DNA of 34,066 nucleotides from Treponema sp. (GTDB lineage Bacteria > Spirochaetota > Spirochaetia > Treponematales > Breznakiellaceae): the NCBI GenBank assembly GCA_031274285.1, contig JAISQJ010000122.1, forward strand, positions 1 through 34,066, given 5' to 3'. Of this stretch, positions 14,077 through 22,967 are shown one piece after another; positions within the stretch are counted from its first letter, which is position 1, and each line of letters begins with the position of its first letter. The notes under the pieces are model-generated. The model was given only the letters and a program-made list of their open reading frames with translations, was not told the DNA's origin and did not search any database. The position numbers and the translations under genes were made by a program.

Positions 14077-15450
14077 TTACCCCAGGAAAACCTTTTGTTC
14101 CCTCAAGACATCCCGAAGGCGGGCGGTGTCGATTTTGCGGGCGCTTACCCCGGTTGCGGCGGCGAGCGCTGCGGCAGTTCCCACTGCCTGGCCCTGGGCC
14201 AGACAGGAAACCGTGTTGCGGGTTGACATATGGGCTTCGTAGGTGCTGGTAATCAGACGGCCCGCCACCAGTAAATTTTCGATGCCTTTCGGGATGAACG
14301 CCCGGTAAGGGATGCCGTAATAGGCGCCGTTTTTTATCATCAGTTTTGGGGCCATGTCGTGGAAACCGTAGAGCATTACCTCGTCGTTGAAACGGGCGGC
14401 GTTGATTATTTCATCCAGGCTCATATCGTGTTCACATTCAATTACACGGGTATAACGGATGCCGATACAAGTCGGCGTCCAGGAAAGATAGGCATGTTCA
14501 AAACCGGGGATATGTTTTTTTAGCATTTCCGAAAGGGTCATCACCTGTTTGCGCAGGGTTAGTTCCGCTTTGGAAAGCGTCTCTGTGTCGGTGGCGTCAA
14601 TATCTCTGATGGAAGTACCGTTTATGTAGTTGTAATTATTTTCGTGCAGTGAAACGCCCAGGGGGCCCCATATACCGGTCTTATCCATGTACTCCTTAAA
14701 AAGCGGAATCTTGCGAAGTTCAAAACCAAGGCGGATAATATCGTCAATCTTGCTGCCCTTGTCGCTGTGCACAATCTGGTTGACCATGTCGTTTTCTTCA
14801 AGATAGGCAACAAGTTTCGGCATATCCACATTAGTCATACCAAAGGGCATCCCCACCTTTTGGGCGCCGTGCCGCTTAATAAAGTTGGCGCCGGCCTTAG
14901 CGGCGACATCGCCGTCACCGGTGGCATCGATAACGGTTTTTGCCAGAATGGCCTCCCGTCCGGATTTTCCCTCAATGATGACGCCCTTTACCGTATTTCC
15001 CTCGCGGACGGTTTCCACAGCCATCACATGGAGAAGGACGTGGACGCCGGCTTCTTCCATCATGTCAAAGATGACGCCCTTAAATATTTCCCAGTCAATT
15101 ATAGTAATGACCGAATCGTAACTGCCTCCCTTGTCCTGCTCAAGATGGCCCGGCGAACCGCCGGCCGCTACCATGCGGTCAATAATTTCCTGGGGAATCC
15201 CCTTTACCACCTGGACTTTTTCTACCCCCGGAAAAGCCTTATACAGATTAAAAAAACTGTGCAGAGGCCCCGCTCCGTTGATCATGGAACCGCCGAGGAA
15301 TCCGTATCGGTCAATCAAAATGGTTTTTGCTCCGTTCCGCGCCGCCGCCAATGCCGCCGTTACACCGGCGGTTCCGCCCCCCGCCACCAGTACGTCACAT
15401 TCGTATGCCACCGGCGTTTTCAGTGTTTCTTCGATAAATTGTCCGCTCAT
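14077..15450 (-). CDS. FAD-dependent oxidoreductase (FAD_oxidored family)
   Basis: The 457-residue flavoprotein has an N-terminal dinucleotide-binding strand-turn-helix, CDVLVAGGGTAG (G24-G29), followed by an acidic end to strand 2 (LIDRYGFLGGS). TVIDATGDGDVAAKAG matches the second conserved FAD contact of this family. The C-terminal GIPYRAFIPKGIENLLVAGRLIT and the YEAHMSTRN-CLAQGQAVGTAAAL segment are typical of FAD_oxidored proteins, which are often fused to or encoded with sugar-related functions. The substrate is unknown; in this cassette a carbohydrate-derived alcohol or ketone is plausible. No signal peptide is seen, so it is cytoplasmic. It is the last gene of the unit starting at 22828, 16 bases after the epimerase-like gene, and convergent with recA. 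Confidence 0.85.
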   Translation of the reverse strand: MSGQFIEETLKTPVAYECDVLVAGGGTAGVTAALAAARNGAKTILIDRYGFLGGSMINGAGPLHSFFNLYKAFPGVEKVQVVKGIPQEIIDRMVAAGGSPGHLEQDKGGSYDSVITIIDWEIFKGVIFDMMEEAGVHVLLHVMAVETVREGNTVKGVIIEGKSGREAILAKTVIDATGDGDVAAKAGANFIKRHGAQKVGMPFGMTNVDMPKLVAYLEENDMVNQIVHSDKGSKIDDIIRLGFELRKIPLFKEYMDKTGIWGPLGVSLHENNYNYINGTSIRDIDATDTETLSKAELTLRKQVMTLSEMLKKHIPGFEHAYLSWTPTCIGIRYTRVIECEHDMSLDEIINAARFNDEVMLYGFHDMAPKLMIKNGAYYGIPYRAFIPKGIENLLVAGRLITSTYEAHMSTRNTVSCLAQGQAVGTAAALAAATGVSARKIDTARLRDVLREQKVFLG

Positions 15451-15466
15451 TTTATACTCCGTTTAA

Positions 15467-16366
15467 TTATTTTTGTTCCTTAACATTTTCTTTGGTAATC
15501 TCTGTGTAAAAGGAGCATATTTTTGTCTCCCCTGGTTTTACGCGAAGTGTACCGGGTCTTTCTTTCCAATCGGCGTCTTCCGGCAGAAGGGGAAGATGGC
15601 TGGTGGAACCATAAATCGGCTCTATGCAGATAAACGGAGCCCCCGGCTCAGTCCAAAACTGCAGGTGGCTTGCATCGCCAATATTAATATTAAGCCCCCT
15701 GCCGTTTTTTTTATTTTTTAATACAACGGACCTTGAGTTGATTGGGTGAAAACAAAAACATCCCTTGGTAAACATACGGTAATCAAGATGGATTTTTTTC
15801 CCGTCGGGGCTTAAACACTTTGCTATTTCTTCCACCGGCCCGTAGCTTTTATAAATATTTTCTATACGCTCAGAATTTTCAAATTCAAAAAAATAATCCT
15901 CAAACCGGCTACCGTCTCCAACCGGACAGGCATAGCGTGGATGGCCTCCGACGGTACAGTACATCTCTTTCTCGTCACGGTTTTTTATGAGGTATTCGGT
16001 TTTAAGCCCCGCCCCCCGGATCGTGTAGGCAAGACGGAAGTTAAAATGCCAGGGGAACCGGGTATACGAATCCTTGTCATCGTTCAATTCATACACAATG
16101 CGGTCTTCGATTTTTTCGGCGACGGCGAATTCCCGGTCTTGCGCAAACCCGTGCATGCCAAGGGAATATTCTTTCCCGTCAAATTTATATTTACCGCCCG
16201 GCACGGTCCCCATTAAGGGGAAACAGACCGCCGTCCCCAGTTTTTTTACCTCCTGGGGCCGCCAAAAATAATTAACCGATTCTTCATTAAAATGCAGATC
16301 CCAGGGTTCCACATTAAAGCTGTCGGATACAAATGAAACCGCCTCGTTACGGATTGTATGCTTCAT
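15467..16366 (-). CDS. Aldose 1-epimerase-like (galactose mutarotase fold) protein
   Basis: I use the ATG at 16366, with GGAG eight bases upstream, rather than a further ATG inside the preceding gene. The result is 299 residues. The protein matches the LacX-type aldose epimerase family: CFPLMGTVPGGKYKF early, MHGFAQDREF with a candidate catalytic histidine, GGHPRYACPV (family GGHPaFxxP), and FICIEPIYGSTS near the end, supplying the usual glutamate of FxxIEP. Such enzymes interconvert alpha and beta anomers of sugars. Its presence is the strongest sign that the cassette handles a sugar. It begins 4 bases after the aldo/keto reductase stop. Confidence 0.85.
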   Translation of the reverse strand: MKHTIRNEAVSFVSDSFNVEPWDLHFNEESVNYFWRPQEVKKLGTAVCFPLMGTVPGGKYKFDGKEYSLGMHGFAQDREFAVAEKIEDRIVYELNDDKDSYTRFPWHFNFRLAYTIRGAGLKTEYLIKNRDEKEMYCTVGGHPRYACPVGDGSRFEDYFFEFENSERIENIYKSYGPVEEIAKCLSPDGKKIHLDYRMFTKGCFCFHPINSRSVVLKNKKNGRGLNINIGDASHLQFWTEPGAPFICIEPIYGSTSHLPLLPEDADWKERPGTLRVKPGETKICSFYTEITKENVKEQK

Positions 16367-16370
16367 ACCC

Positions 16371-17411
16371 TTAGCTCCATGATATGGGCCGTACAACGGC
16401 AGGTCCTTCATCGTAAAACAAAGGCTCCGGAGGGGGGAAGATACGGTCTATCTCTTTGAGAACATCGGGAGAAAGTTTTATTTCCGTACTATGCAGCATC
16501 TCCTCAAGATCATCAAGAGTGGCCGGCCCGATAATGGGAGAGGTTACCGCCGGATGGGCCATCTCCCAGGCCAGGGTTATGTTAACCGGCTTTTCGCCCA
16601 GGTCATGGCAGAGTTTGGCGTAGGCGGTAAGCTGGGGCCGGTATTTTTCCACCAGAGGCGCCGATAGCGCCTCGATGGGACGCTGGTTCGGCGCAAGGAG
16701 GTCTACGGCGAGGACGCCGCGCTGCAGCGGACTAAACAGTGTTACGGCGATGCCCTGGTCTGTGCAGCAGGGAAAGACTTCCAGTTCCGCGCCCCGTTTT
16801 ATCATATCGTAGCGGTGCTGTTCACATATTAAACCCATAAAGTGACGGCTCCGGGCGGCCTCCTGGGCCTTCATTATTTCCCAACTGGTAAACTTACTGG
16901 AACCAACATAGTCCAGCCGCCCGGCCTTAACAAAGGTTTCAAAGGCTTCCCAAATCTCGTCCCAGGATGTTTCCCGGTCAACATGGTGCATGGAGATCAT
17001 TTCGATATGGTCGGTTTGGAGGCGCTCAAAGGAGCCCTCAACATGGCGGCGGATTTTCCACAGCGAATAGGCATCGCTGGTATTAACGCCGTCGTAATCA
17101 TTGTTCAGCATGGTCCTGCCGACCTTGGTCGCGAAGAAAATCTTTTCCCGCCTGCCGCCGCCCTGCTTAAACCACTTGCCCACGATACGCTCGGAATCGC
17201 CGGAAGTACCTTCCCCGTGGTTCCCGTAAACATTGGCGCAGTCAAAAAAGTTGATTCCCGCTTCAAGGGCCGCGTCCATTATTTTGAAAGCCTCTTTTTC
17301 ACCGGTGGCTGCCCAATTGCCGGCAAAGTTGCTGTTGTAGCCAAAGTTCCCGGTACCCAAACAGAGGCGGCTTACCCTGATATTTGACCGCCCGAATTTC
17401 TTATACTCCAT
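16371..17411 (-). CDS. Aldo/keto reductase (paralogue 1)
   Basis: The 346-residue TIM-barrel NAD(P)H-dependent oxidoreductase has the catalytic tetrad D57, Y62, K96 and H142, in FFDCANVYG, ATKVG and SMHHVD contexts. Near the C-terminus VTSPIIGPATLDDLEEML is the coenzyme-binding segment. It is a close relative of the second reductase encoded at 23867-24901: lengths are nearly identical and IRRH, RLQTDH and WDEIWEAFE segments are shared. It therefore probably acts on the same class of compound, perhaps a sugar aldehyde or keto sugar. It lies 17 bases downstream of the ATP-binding protein gene, in the same unit. Confidence 0.9.
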   Translation of the reverse strand: MEYKKFGRSNIRVSRLCLGTGNFGYNSNFAGNWAATGEKEAFKIMDAALEAGINFFDCANVYGNHGEGTSGDSERIVGKWFKQGGGRREKIFFATKVGRTMLNNDYDGVNTSDAYSLWKIRRHVEGSFERLQTDHIEMISMHHVDRETSWDEIWEAFETFVKAGRLDYVGSSKFTSWEIMKAQEAARSRHFMGLICEQHRYDMIKRGAELEVFPCCTDQGIAVTLFSPLQRGVLAVDLLAPNQRPIEALSAPLVEKYRPQLTAYAKLCHDLGEKPVNITLAWEMAHPAVTSPIIGPATLDDLEEMLHSTEIKLSPDVLKEIDRIFPPPEPLFYDEGPAVVRPISWS

Positions 17412-17428
17412 GGTGATACTCCTTTTGC

Positions 17429-18379
17429 TTACATGTATAAGGTACAGGCAACTTTTCTGCCCGTTTCAACTTCAATCAGCGGTATGTCCCGGGCGGTACA
17501 TTTTTCGGTGACATGCTTACAGCGGGGGGCAAAACGGCAGCCCGGTTTTGGGTTTATCGGGTTGGAGACCTCGCCGGTTAGGATAGTACGTTCCCGGTTA
17601 GGCTGGATCTCCGGAATCGGAATTGCCGCAAGTAAGGCCTGAGAATAGGGGTGGAGCTGTTTTTCAAATAATTGACGCTTATCAGAATATTCCACCACCT
17701 TCCCCATATACATGACCATTATGTTGGTACTGATATGTTTAACCACACACAGATTATGGGTAATAAACATATAGGCCAGGCCGTTTTTTTCCTGTAAATC
17801 CATGATCAGGTTGAGAATCTGCGCCTGAATAGACACATCCAGCGCGGAAACCGGTTCATCGCAAACGATAAACTTTGGGTCAAGCGCAAGGGCGCGGGCA
17901 ATACCCACACGCTGCCGCCGCCCGCCGTCAAGCTCATGGGGATAGGTGTTTACATAGCGCCGTGAAAGCCCTACTACATCCATCAATTCCAAAACACGTT
18001 CCCTGATTTGGTTTGGATCCTTTATTATTTTTCGAACGATAATAGGTTCGGCTATAAGATCCCTGATGGAAAGACGGGGATTAAGTGAGGTAAAGGGGTC
18101 CTGAAAAATCATCTGCATTTCACTATAGATGTTCGTCTTTTTTCTGCCCCGCCCGTCAAAGATGCTTTCCCCGTTAAAGAGCATTTCCCCCGATGTCGCT
18201 TCCAAAAGACCAAGCAGCACACGCCCCAGGGTTGATTTTCCACAGCCCGATTCCCCAACCACTCCCAGGGTTTCATTTTGGTTGATCACCATGCTGACAT
18301 CATCCACCGCATGCAGCAAGCCCTTGGGAACCTTAAAGTATTTTTTGAGATTTTTTGTTTCAACAATAGGAACGCCCAT
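17429..18379 (-). CDS. Peptide/sugar ABC importer ATP-binding protein, OppF/DppF type
   Basis: The ATG at 18379, with GGGGA seven bases upstream, gives 316 residues. A longer GTG start would overlap the upstream gene. Walker A is GESGCGKST (42-50) and Walker B is FIVCDEP. The signature motif reads LDGGRRQR instead of LSGGQ, a variant found in some OppF-type subunits. The C-terminal oligopeptide-transporter extension has four cysteines (GCRFAPRC, EKC, VAC), the pattern that has been linked to an iron-sulfur cluster in a DppD-type subunit. With the 18381 protein it should form the ATPase heterodimer. The stop of the upstream gene and this ATG are separated by one base. Confidence 0.92.
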   Translation of the reverse strand: MGVPIVETKNLKKYFKVPKGLLHAVDDVSMVINQNETLGVVGESGCGKSTLGRVLLGLLEATSGEMLFNGESIFDGRGRKKTNIYSEMQMIFQDPFTSLNPRLSIRDLIAEPIIVRKIIKDPNQIRERVLELMDVVGLSRRYVNTYPHELDGGRRQRVGIARALALDPKFIVCDEPVSALDVSIQAQILNLIMDLQEKNGLAYMFITHNLCVVKHISTNIMVMYMGKVVEYSDKRQLFEKQLHPYSQALLAAIPIPEIQPNRERTILTGEVSNPINPKPGCRFAPRCKHVTEKCTARDIPLIEVETGRKVACTLYM

Positions 18380-18380
18380 A

Positions 18381-19358
18381 TTATTTTCCCCACTTTTCAC
18401 GGAAACGGTAACATTTTACGCTGTGGCTGCCATCGGTATAAAAATCAGGTTCCTTTTCCGCACATATATCCATACGGTAATCGCAGCGGTCACAAAATTT
18501 GCAGCCCAAGGGAAGTTCTTCCGGGTTTGACATATTACCCTTTATGGGAGTAAGGCGGACCGTCTCTGTTTTTAAATCAGGAATACATTTAAACAGCCCT
18601 TCGGTATAGGGATGGTTGTTTTTCTTGCGGTACACGTCTTCGATTGTTCCAATTTCCATAATTTGCCCTGAGTAGATGACCGCCACCTTGGAACAAATTT
18701 CCACCACAATCCCCAGGTCGTGGGTGATAAAAAGCATTGCCGTATTAAACTCGGATTGTAAGTTCCGCATCAGTTCCAAAATCTGCGCCTGAATGGTTAC
18801 GTCCAAGGCTGTAGTCGGCTCATCTGCCAGGATTAATTCCGGTTCTCCAACAAGGGCCATGGCGATAATGATACGCTGCTTCATGCCGCCTGAAAACTGG
18901 AATGGGTGTTCGTGCTGCCGTTCCGGGGGAATACCAACCATACGGAAAAGATTGTCCACTTTTTTTTGCTTTTCCGCCGAAGAAAAATTATTAAAATGCA
19001 GGTCAAGCACTTCCCTAATCTGGAGCCCAACCGTTTTTGTAGGGTTTAGGCTGGTCATGGGGTCCTGGAAAATCATCGAGATTTTTTCACCCCGTATTTT
19101 TCGCATTTCCGACTTTGAAAGGGTTAGTAGATTTTTCCCGTCATACTCAATGGCGCCGGACTTTATTTCCCCCACCTGGCCGGGAAGCAGTCTGAGTATG
19201 CTTAAGGCCAGAGTGGTTTTCCCCGCCCCTGTTTCCCCGACCAGCCCCAGGGTCTCACCTTTTTCAAGTGAAATACTAACGCCGTTCAGGGCATAGACCA
19301 CGGCGTCATCGGTATTATACTGAACATACAGGTCTTTAATATCGAGGAGTTTCGACAT
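18381..19358 (-). CDS. Peptide/sugar ABC importer ATP-binding protein, OppD/DppD type
   Basis: The 325-residue ABC ATPase has Walker A GETGAGKTT (41-49), signature FSGGMKQR, Walker B LILADEP and the switch histidine in FITHDLG. The C-terminal oligopeptide-transporter domain contains a four-cysteine cluster (GCKFCDRC, DIC, KC). It energises uptake by the permeases encoded just upstream. It starts nine bases after the DppC-type stop. Confidence 0.92.
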   Translation of the reverse strand: MSKLLDIKDLYVQYNTDDAVVYALNGVSISLEKGETLGLVGETGAGKTTLALSILRLLPGQVGEIKSGAIEYDGKNLLTLSKSEMRKIRGEKISMIFQDPMTSLNPTKTVGLQIREVLDLHFNNFSSAEKQKKVDNLFRMVGIPPERQHEHPFQFSGGMKQRIIIAMALVGEPELILADEPTTALDVTIQAQILELMRNLQSEFNTAMLFITHDLGIVVEICSKVAVIYSGQIMEIGTIEDVYRKKNNHPYTEGLFKCIPDLKTETVRLTPIKGNMSNPEELPLGCKFCDRCDYRMDICAEKEPDFYTDGSHSVKCYRFREKWGK

Positions 19359-19367
19359 ACGTTTCCC

Positions 19368-20246
19368 CTACTTTTTCATTTTGGGATCAAGCGCGTCACG
19401 GAGTCCGTCGCCTACAAAGTTAACACACATCACCGAAATTGCTATGGCGATACCGGGAATCAAACCCAGATAAGGATAATAGCGGATATGGGCTTTGTTA
19501 TCGGAAAGGATGGTGCCCCATTCCGGTGTTGGCGCGTTTATGCCAACCCCCAAAAATCCCAGAGACGCAATATTCAATATGGCCGAACCCAGGGTAAGGG
19601 TGGCGGTAACGATTACCGGGCCGATACCGTTTGGAAGGATATGCTTCACGATGATGCGGAAGGTACTGGTACCGCAGCATTTTGCCGCCTCGATAAATTC
19701 CTGGTCACGGAGGGTTAAAATCGAGGAGCGGGTAATGCGGGCAATGCGCGGAATATCGGCTACCATGAGGGCGATAACCATATTACGGGCGCCTTCGCCA
19801 AGGGCGGTACAAATAGCCAGGGACAAGAGCAGGGCGGGGACGGCCATAAAAATATCTACCACCCGCATGATAATGGTGTCAATTGAGCCGCCGAAATAAC
19901 CGGCAATCCCGCCCACCGTCACCCCGGCGGTCAAGGCCAGGATCACCACAGAAAGCCCGGCGAGGAGGGATATTCTACCGCCGAAAACCATACGGGTAAA
20001 GAGGTCGCGGCCGTAAGCGTCGGTGCCCAGGATGTGTCCGTCCACGCCAGGTTTCTGGAATGCGTGGGGAATATCCTGGCGTATAGCATTCTCATAATCC
20101 GCGTATAGGGGAGCGGATAACACAATTAAAAGGAGGACCCCCAGAACGCAAAGCCCGAAAATAGCCAGCTTGTTTTTTTTGAAACGGAAAATGATCAGCC
20201 CCAACTGCGACCGGCTTTCACTCCTGACTCGTGTTTTCGTTTTCAT
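19368..20246 (-). CDS. ABC importer permease, DppC type
   Basis: The 292-residue membrane protein has a cytoplasmic basic N-terminus, a first helix (about 28-50) and five further helices. The coupling-helix EAA motif is FIEAAKCCGTSTFRIIVKHILPN, and the preceding periplasmic segment (HILGTDAYGRDLFTRMVFGGR) is diagnostic for the DppC/OppC group. It pairs with the DppB-type permease encoded 29 bases upstream. Located in the inner membrane. Confidence 0.93.
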   Translation of the reverse strand: MKTKTRVRSESRSQLGLIIFRFKKNKLAIFGLCVLGVLLLIVLSAPLYADYENAIRQDIPHAFQKPGVDGHILGTDAYGRDLFTRMVFGGRISLLAGLSVVILALTAGVTVGGIAGYFGGSIDTIIMRVVDIFMAVPALLLSLAICTALGEGARNMVIALMVADIPRIARITRSSILTLRDQEFIEAAKCCGTSTFRIIVKHILPNGIGPVIVTATLTLGSAILNIASLGFLGVGINAPTPEWGTILSDNKAHIRYYPYLGLIPGIAIAISVMCVNFVGDGLRDALDPKMKK

Positions 20247-20275
20247 ACGCTTCCCTTAAGAGCTGGTTTGCTGCG

Positions 20276-21205
20276 CTAGGCCATATATCCGAGCTTGACT
20301 CGGGGATCAACAAAGGCGTAGATTAAATCTACCACCAGATTTACCAGAGCAACGAAAATGGCCACAAAGATAATGATGCCCATCACAATGGGTATATCAC
20401 GGGTTTTCGCGCCGTTAATCATGTAGCTGCCGATGCCGGGAATGGAAAATACCGCTTCGGTCACCACGGCGCCGCCGAAGGCATTGGCAAAGGCGATACC
20501 CAGACTGGTAATAACAGGCAGAGAACCGTTACGCATGACATGGCGGAGGATTATACGAAACTCACCGGATCCCTTGGCCCGGGCAGTCCGTATATAATCC
20601 TGATTTATTACATCAAGCATACTCGAGCGGGTCATCCGCACCTGGGAAGCAAGGTTTACCATGCTGAGGGTAAGAGCGGGGAGGATAATGTGCCGTATTG
20701 ATCCGACACCCATGGCCGGGAACAGGTGGAGCCGCAGGGCGAATAGAATCTGAATCAGCATACCAAGCCAAAACGCCGGTATACTGGAGAATATAAGCGC
20801 GAATACCAGGGTAGCGTTGTCAACGGGCTTATTCTGTTTCGCCGCGGCAAGTACGCCAAAGGGGATACCGATAATAACCGTTAGCATAAGGGTAACAATT
20901 GCCAATAACAACGTGTGGGGAGCGCGCTGTTGAAATTCCGTTATTATCGGCCTGCCGGTGACCCAGGAATTTCCAAAGTCTCCCCGCAGAATGGTTTTCA
21001 TGTAATTAACATACTGTACCAGCACCGGCTTATCCATGCCCAGCTCAATACGCTTGGCCTGCAGTTGTTCCTGGGTGGCATCCTGTCCCATGATAAGGGT
21101 AACCGGATCACCGGGGGCCAAAGACAGTACTAAATAAATAAAAAGGGTAAGCCCGATAATTACCGGAACAATTAACACTATACGCCTAATAATGTATTTA
21201 AGCAT
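20276..21205 (-). CDS. ABC importer permease, DppB type
   Basis: The 309-residue protein has six predicted membrane helices. The first, IIRRIVLIVPVIIGLTLFIY, is typical of DppB/OppB. The next region, LAPGDPVTLIMG with a following ATQEQLQAKRIELGMDKP segment, and the EAA-like coupling motif YIRTARAKGSGEFRIILRHVMRN, confirm the family. It forms the translocation channel with the DppC-type subunit. A strong mRNA stem-loop (21242-21271) lies between it and the binding-protein gene. Confidence 0.93.
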   Translation of the reverse strand: MLKYIIRRIVLIVPVIIGLTLFIYLVLSLAPGDPVTLIMGQDATQEQLQAKRIELGMDKPVLVQYVNYMKTILRGDFGNSWVTGRPIITEFQQRAPHTLLLAIVTLMLTVIIGIPFGVLAAAKQNKPVDNATLVFALIFSSIPAFWLGMLIQILFALRLHLFPAMGVGSIRHIILPALTLSMVNLASQVRMTRSSMLDVINQDYIRTARAKGSGEFRIILRHVMRNGSLPVITSLGIAFANAFGGAVVTEAVFSIPGIGSYMINGAKTRDIPIVMGIIIFVAIFVALVNLVVDLIYAFVDPRVKLGYMA

Positions 21206-21241
21206 AAAAACCTGCGGTTCTTTGTAGAATTAGGAATGTTT

Positions 21242-21271
21242 TGTCCGCCGCGCCCGGGGGCACGGCGGACA
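21242..21271 (-). other. Intercistronic stem-loop between binding protein and permease
   Basis: TGTCCGCCG (21242-21250) and CGGCGGACA (21263-21271) form a perfect 9-bp GC-rich stem with a 12-base loop. In the operon direction it is followed by AAAACATT and not a T-run, so it is not a classical terminator. Such stems after binding-protein genes commonly protect the upstream mRNA and raise binding protein over permease. Confidence 0.6.
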
Positions 21272-21283
21272 CACAAACAAAAA

Positions 21284-22828
21284 CTAGAAACTCCACTCCG
21301 AGAAACGGTAGTACTTAAATGCGTTGGCCTTAACACCCTTTACCCGGTCATTCCGGTAGGCGATGGTGTTGATGTCCATAAGGATATATACGTGGTTGAC
21401 ATCCCCGTTAAGAAGATTGGAGAACTCGCGGTAATACTCAATGCGCTGTGCGTCATCGGGCTGCTGGCGGCCAAGTTTTATCAACTCATCCATGCGCGGC
21501 CCGTGGGGATGCCCCATATCCTTAAAGTCGTAACGGGAAATAAAGAAGTAGTTGCTCAGGGTGTCCATGTCCATAATTGAACTGGTGTTGATAACCACTT
21601 CGGCGTCAAAGTCGCCGGTGTTACGAACCGTATCAAAGAAGGTCGCTGCGTCCACAGCCGTCACCCTCATGTTAATGCCGACATTGTGGAGAGAGCCCTG
21701 GATGACTTCTGCTATTTTCTGGTTCGGTGTACCCGCCTGGCAGACTACGTTAAACTCCCGGCCGTCGTATTTGGACTGGGCAAGGTATTCTTTCGCTCTG
21801 GCCACATTAAACGAGTAGGTGTCATAGGTGCCGGCCCGTGGTTTTCCGGTAAACATGGGAGACCCGTACATATCAATAAGGGTTGCCTTGCCGGAAAACA
21901 CAGCCTGGTTAATGGCGTTCTTATCGATACCGTACTGTACGGCTTTACGGAAGTTCAAATCGTTGGTAGCCCAGTTTGACAGGGACATATTAAACTGCAG
22001 GAAGTTCATGGCATTCGATTCAACATAATCCCAGGAAATGTTTCTATCGTTGGTCCGCTCAAGATTTTCGATAGGAATTGCCAGAACCACATCCACGTCC
22101 CCGGATTCCAGCGCAATCTGCTGGGTGTTTACCTCGGGAATAACCTTTATGACGACCCGCTGGAACGGAGCCTTGCCGCCCCACCAGTTCTCATTACGTT
22201 CCATCACAATCTGGCCGGAAGCCCAACTGACAAATTTGTACGCGCCGGTTCCAATGGGAGCTCTGGTGTAACCTTCATTGCCAACCTGGTTGTAGTATTT
22301 CTCGTTAAGCACGATGGCAATACGGCTGGCAAAGGAACTCATAATCGGTTTGAACGCGTTGGTCATGTGGATAATTAGATGGGTAGCGTCCACCACTTCC
22401 GTGTAGTCGTAGTTGATCAACAGGGAAATGCCCAGGGGCTTGTCCTTCAGGCTATCATAGGTAAATTTTACATCACTGGCGGTGAGTTTTTCGCCGTTGT
22501 GCCAATACACATCGTCGCGAAGGGTAACCGCTATCTGCTTCCCATCCGGTGAAATGGTCCAGTCCTGGGCCAGCCACGGTTTGATTTCGCCCTGGGCGTC
22601 ACGGTACACCAGGGTATCATAGATGTTGTAAAAAAGGACATGATCATTGTCTCCCGAACTCTGGGCACCCATATTGGTCATGTACTGGGGTTCAACCCCT
22701 ACCGCCACCGTCAAGGTACGTTCCCCGCTTGCCGAACTCTGTGCCTGCCTGCCGCCGCCTGCCCAAAGACAGAACGCCGGGGCCAGCATAAGAGCGGCCG
22801 CCATAACGAAACGAAATCCCTTTTTCAT
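21284..22828 (-). CDS. Family 5 extracellular solute-binding protein
   Basis: The ATG at 22828 has GGAGG directly upstream and begins a good signal peptide (MKKGFRFVMAAALMLAPAFCLWA); an earlier in-frame ATG lacks these features. The product is 514 residues. The mature part shows the SBP family 5 order: DHVLFYNIYDTLVYRD, PWLAQDWTISPDGKQIAVTLRDDVYWHNGEKLTASDVKFTYD, and GTGAYKFVSW. Members bind peptides, nickel or, in several lineages, oligosaccharides and sugar conjugates. Ligand type cannot be read from sequence. The cysteine at 20 is not in a good lipobox, so cleavage by signal peptidase I after WA is favoured. It is first in its transcription unit, with its own promoter at 22892-22920. Confidence 0.93.
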   Translation of the reverse strand: MKKGFRFVMAAALMLAPAFCLWAGGGRQAQSSASGERTLTVAVGVEPQYMTNMGAQSSGDNDHVLFYNIYDTLVYRDAQGEIKPWLAQDWTISPDGKQIAVTLRDDVYWHNGEKLTASDVKFTYDSLKDKPLGISLLINYDYTEVVDATHLIIHMTNAFKPIMSSFASRIAIVLNEKYYNQVGNEGYTRAPIGTGAYKFVSWASGQIVMERNENWWGGKAPFQRVVIKVIPEVNTQQIALESGDVDVVLAIPIENLERTNDRNISWDYVESNAMNFLQFNMSLSNWATNDLNFRKAVQYGIDKNAINQAVFSGKATLIDMYGSPMFTGKPRAGTYDTYSFNVARAKEYLAQSKYDGREFNVVCQAGTPNQKIAEVIQGSLHNVGINMRVTAVDAATFFDTVRNTGDFDAEVVINTSSIMDMDTLSNYFFISRYDFKDMGHPHGPRMDELIKLGRQQPDDAQRIEYYREFSNLLNGDVNHVYILMDINTIAYRNDRVKGVKANAFKYYRFSEWSF

Positions 22829-22873
22829 ACTTTCCTCCACCCGCTGAATTTTTTCCCCCAAACCGGGGGGAAT

Positions 22874-22892
22874 TCTAATTATTAAAATAAGA
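22874..22892. promoter_or_regulatory. Candidate operator of the ABC transporter unit
   Basis: An imperfect 19-bp palindrome (7 of 9 positions pair), with half-site TCTnATT, abuts the -10 element and covers the predicted start point. It occupies the same promoter-relative place as the palindrome at 24917-24935. It could bind a repressor encoded elsewhere. Confidence 0.45.
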
Positions 22893-22920
22893 TTTTAACA
22901 TGGAAAATTCAAGCTGTCAA
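22892..22920 (-). promoter_or_regulatory. Promoter of the ABC transporter unit
   Basis: On the minus strand a consensus TTGACA (22920-22915) and TAAAAT (22897-22892) are separated by 17 bases, with the start expected near 22885. The -35 is preceded by TTTTTG, shared with the promoter at 24951-24979. The leader to 22828 includes a CCCCC/GGGGG stem (about 22856-22869). Confidence 0.8.
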
Positions 22921-22967
22921 CAAAAATCTTTTTTTATTCGATTCACTCCCCGGAACTTCCGGCACGG

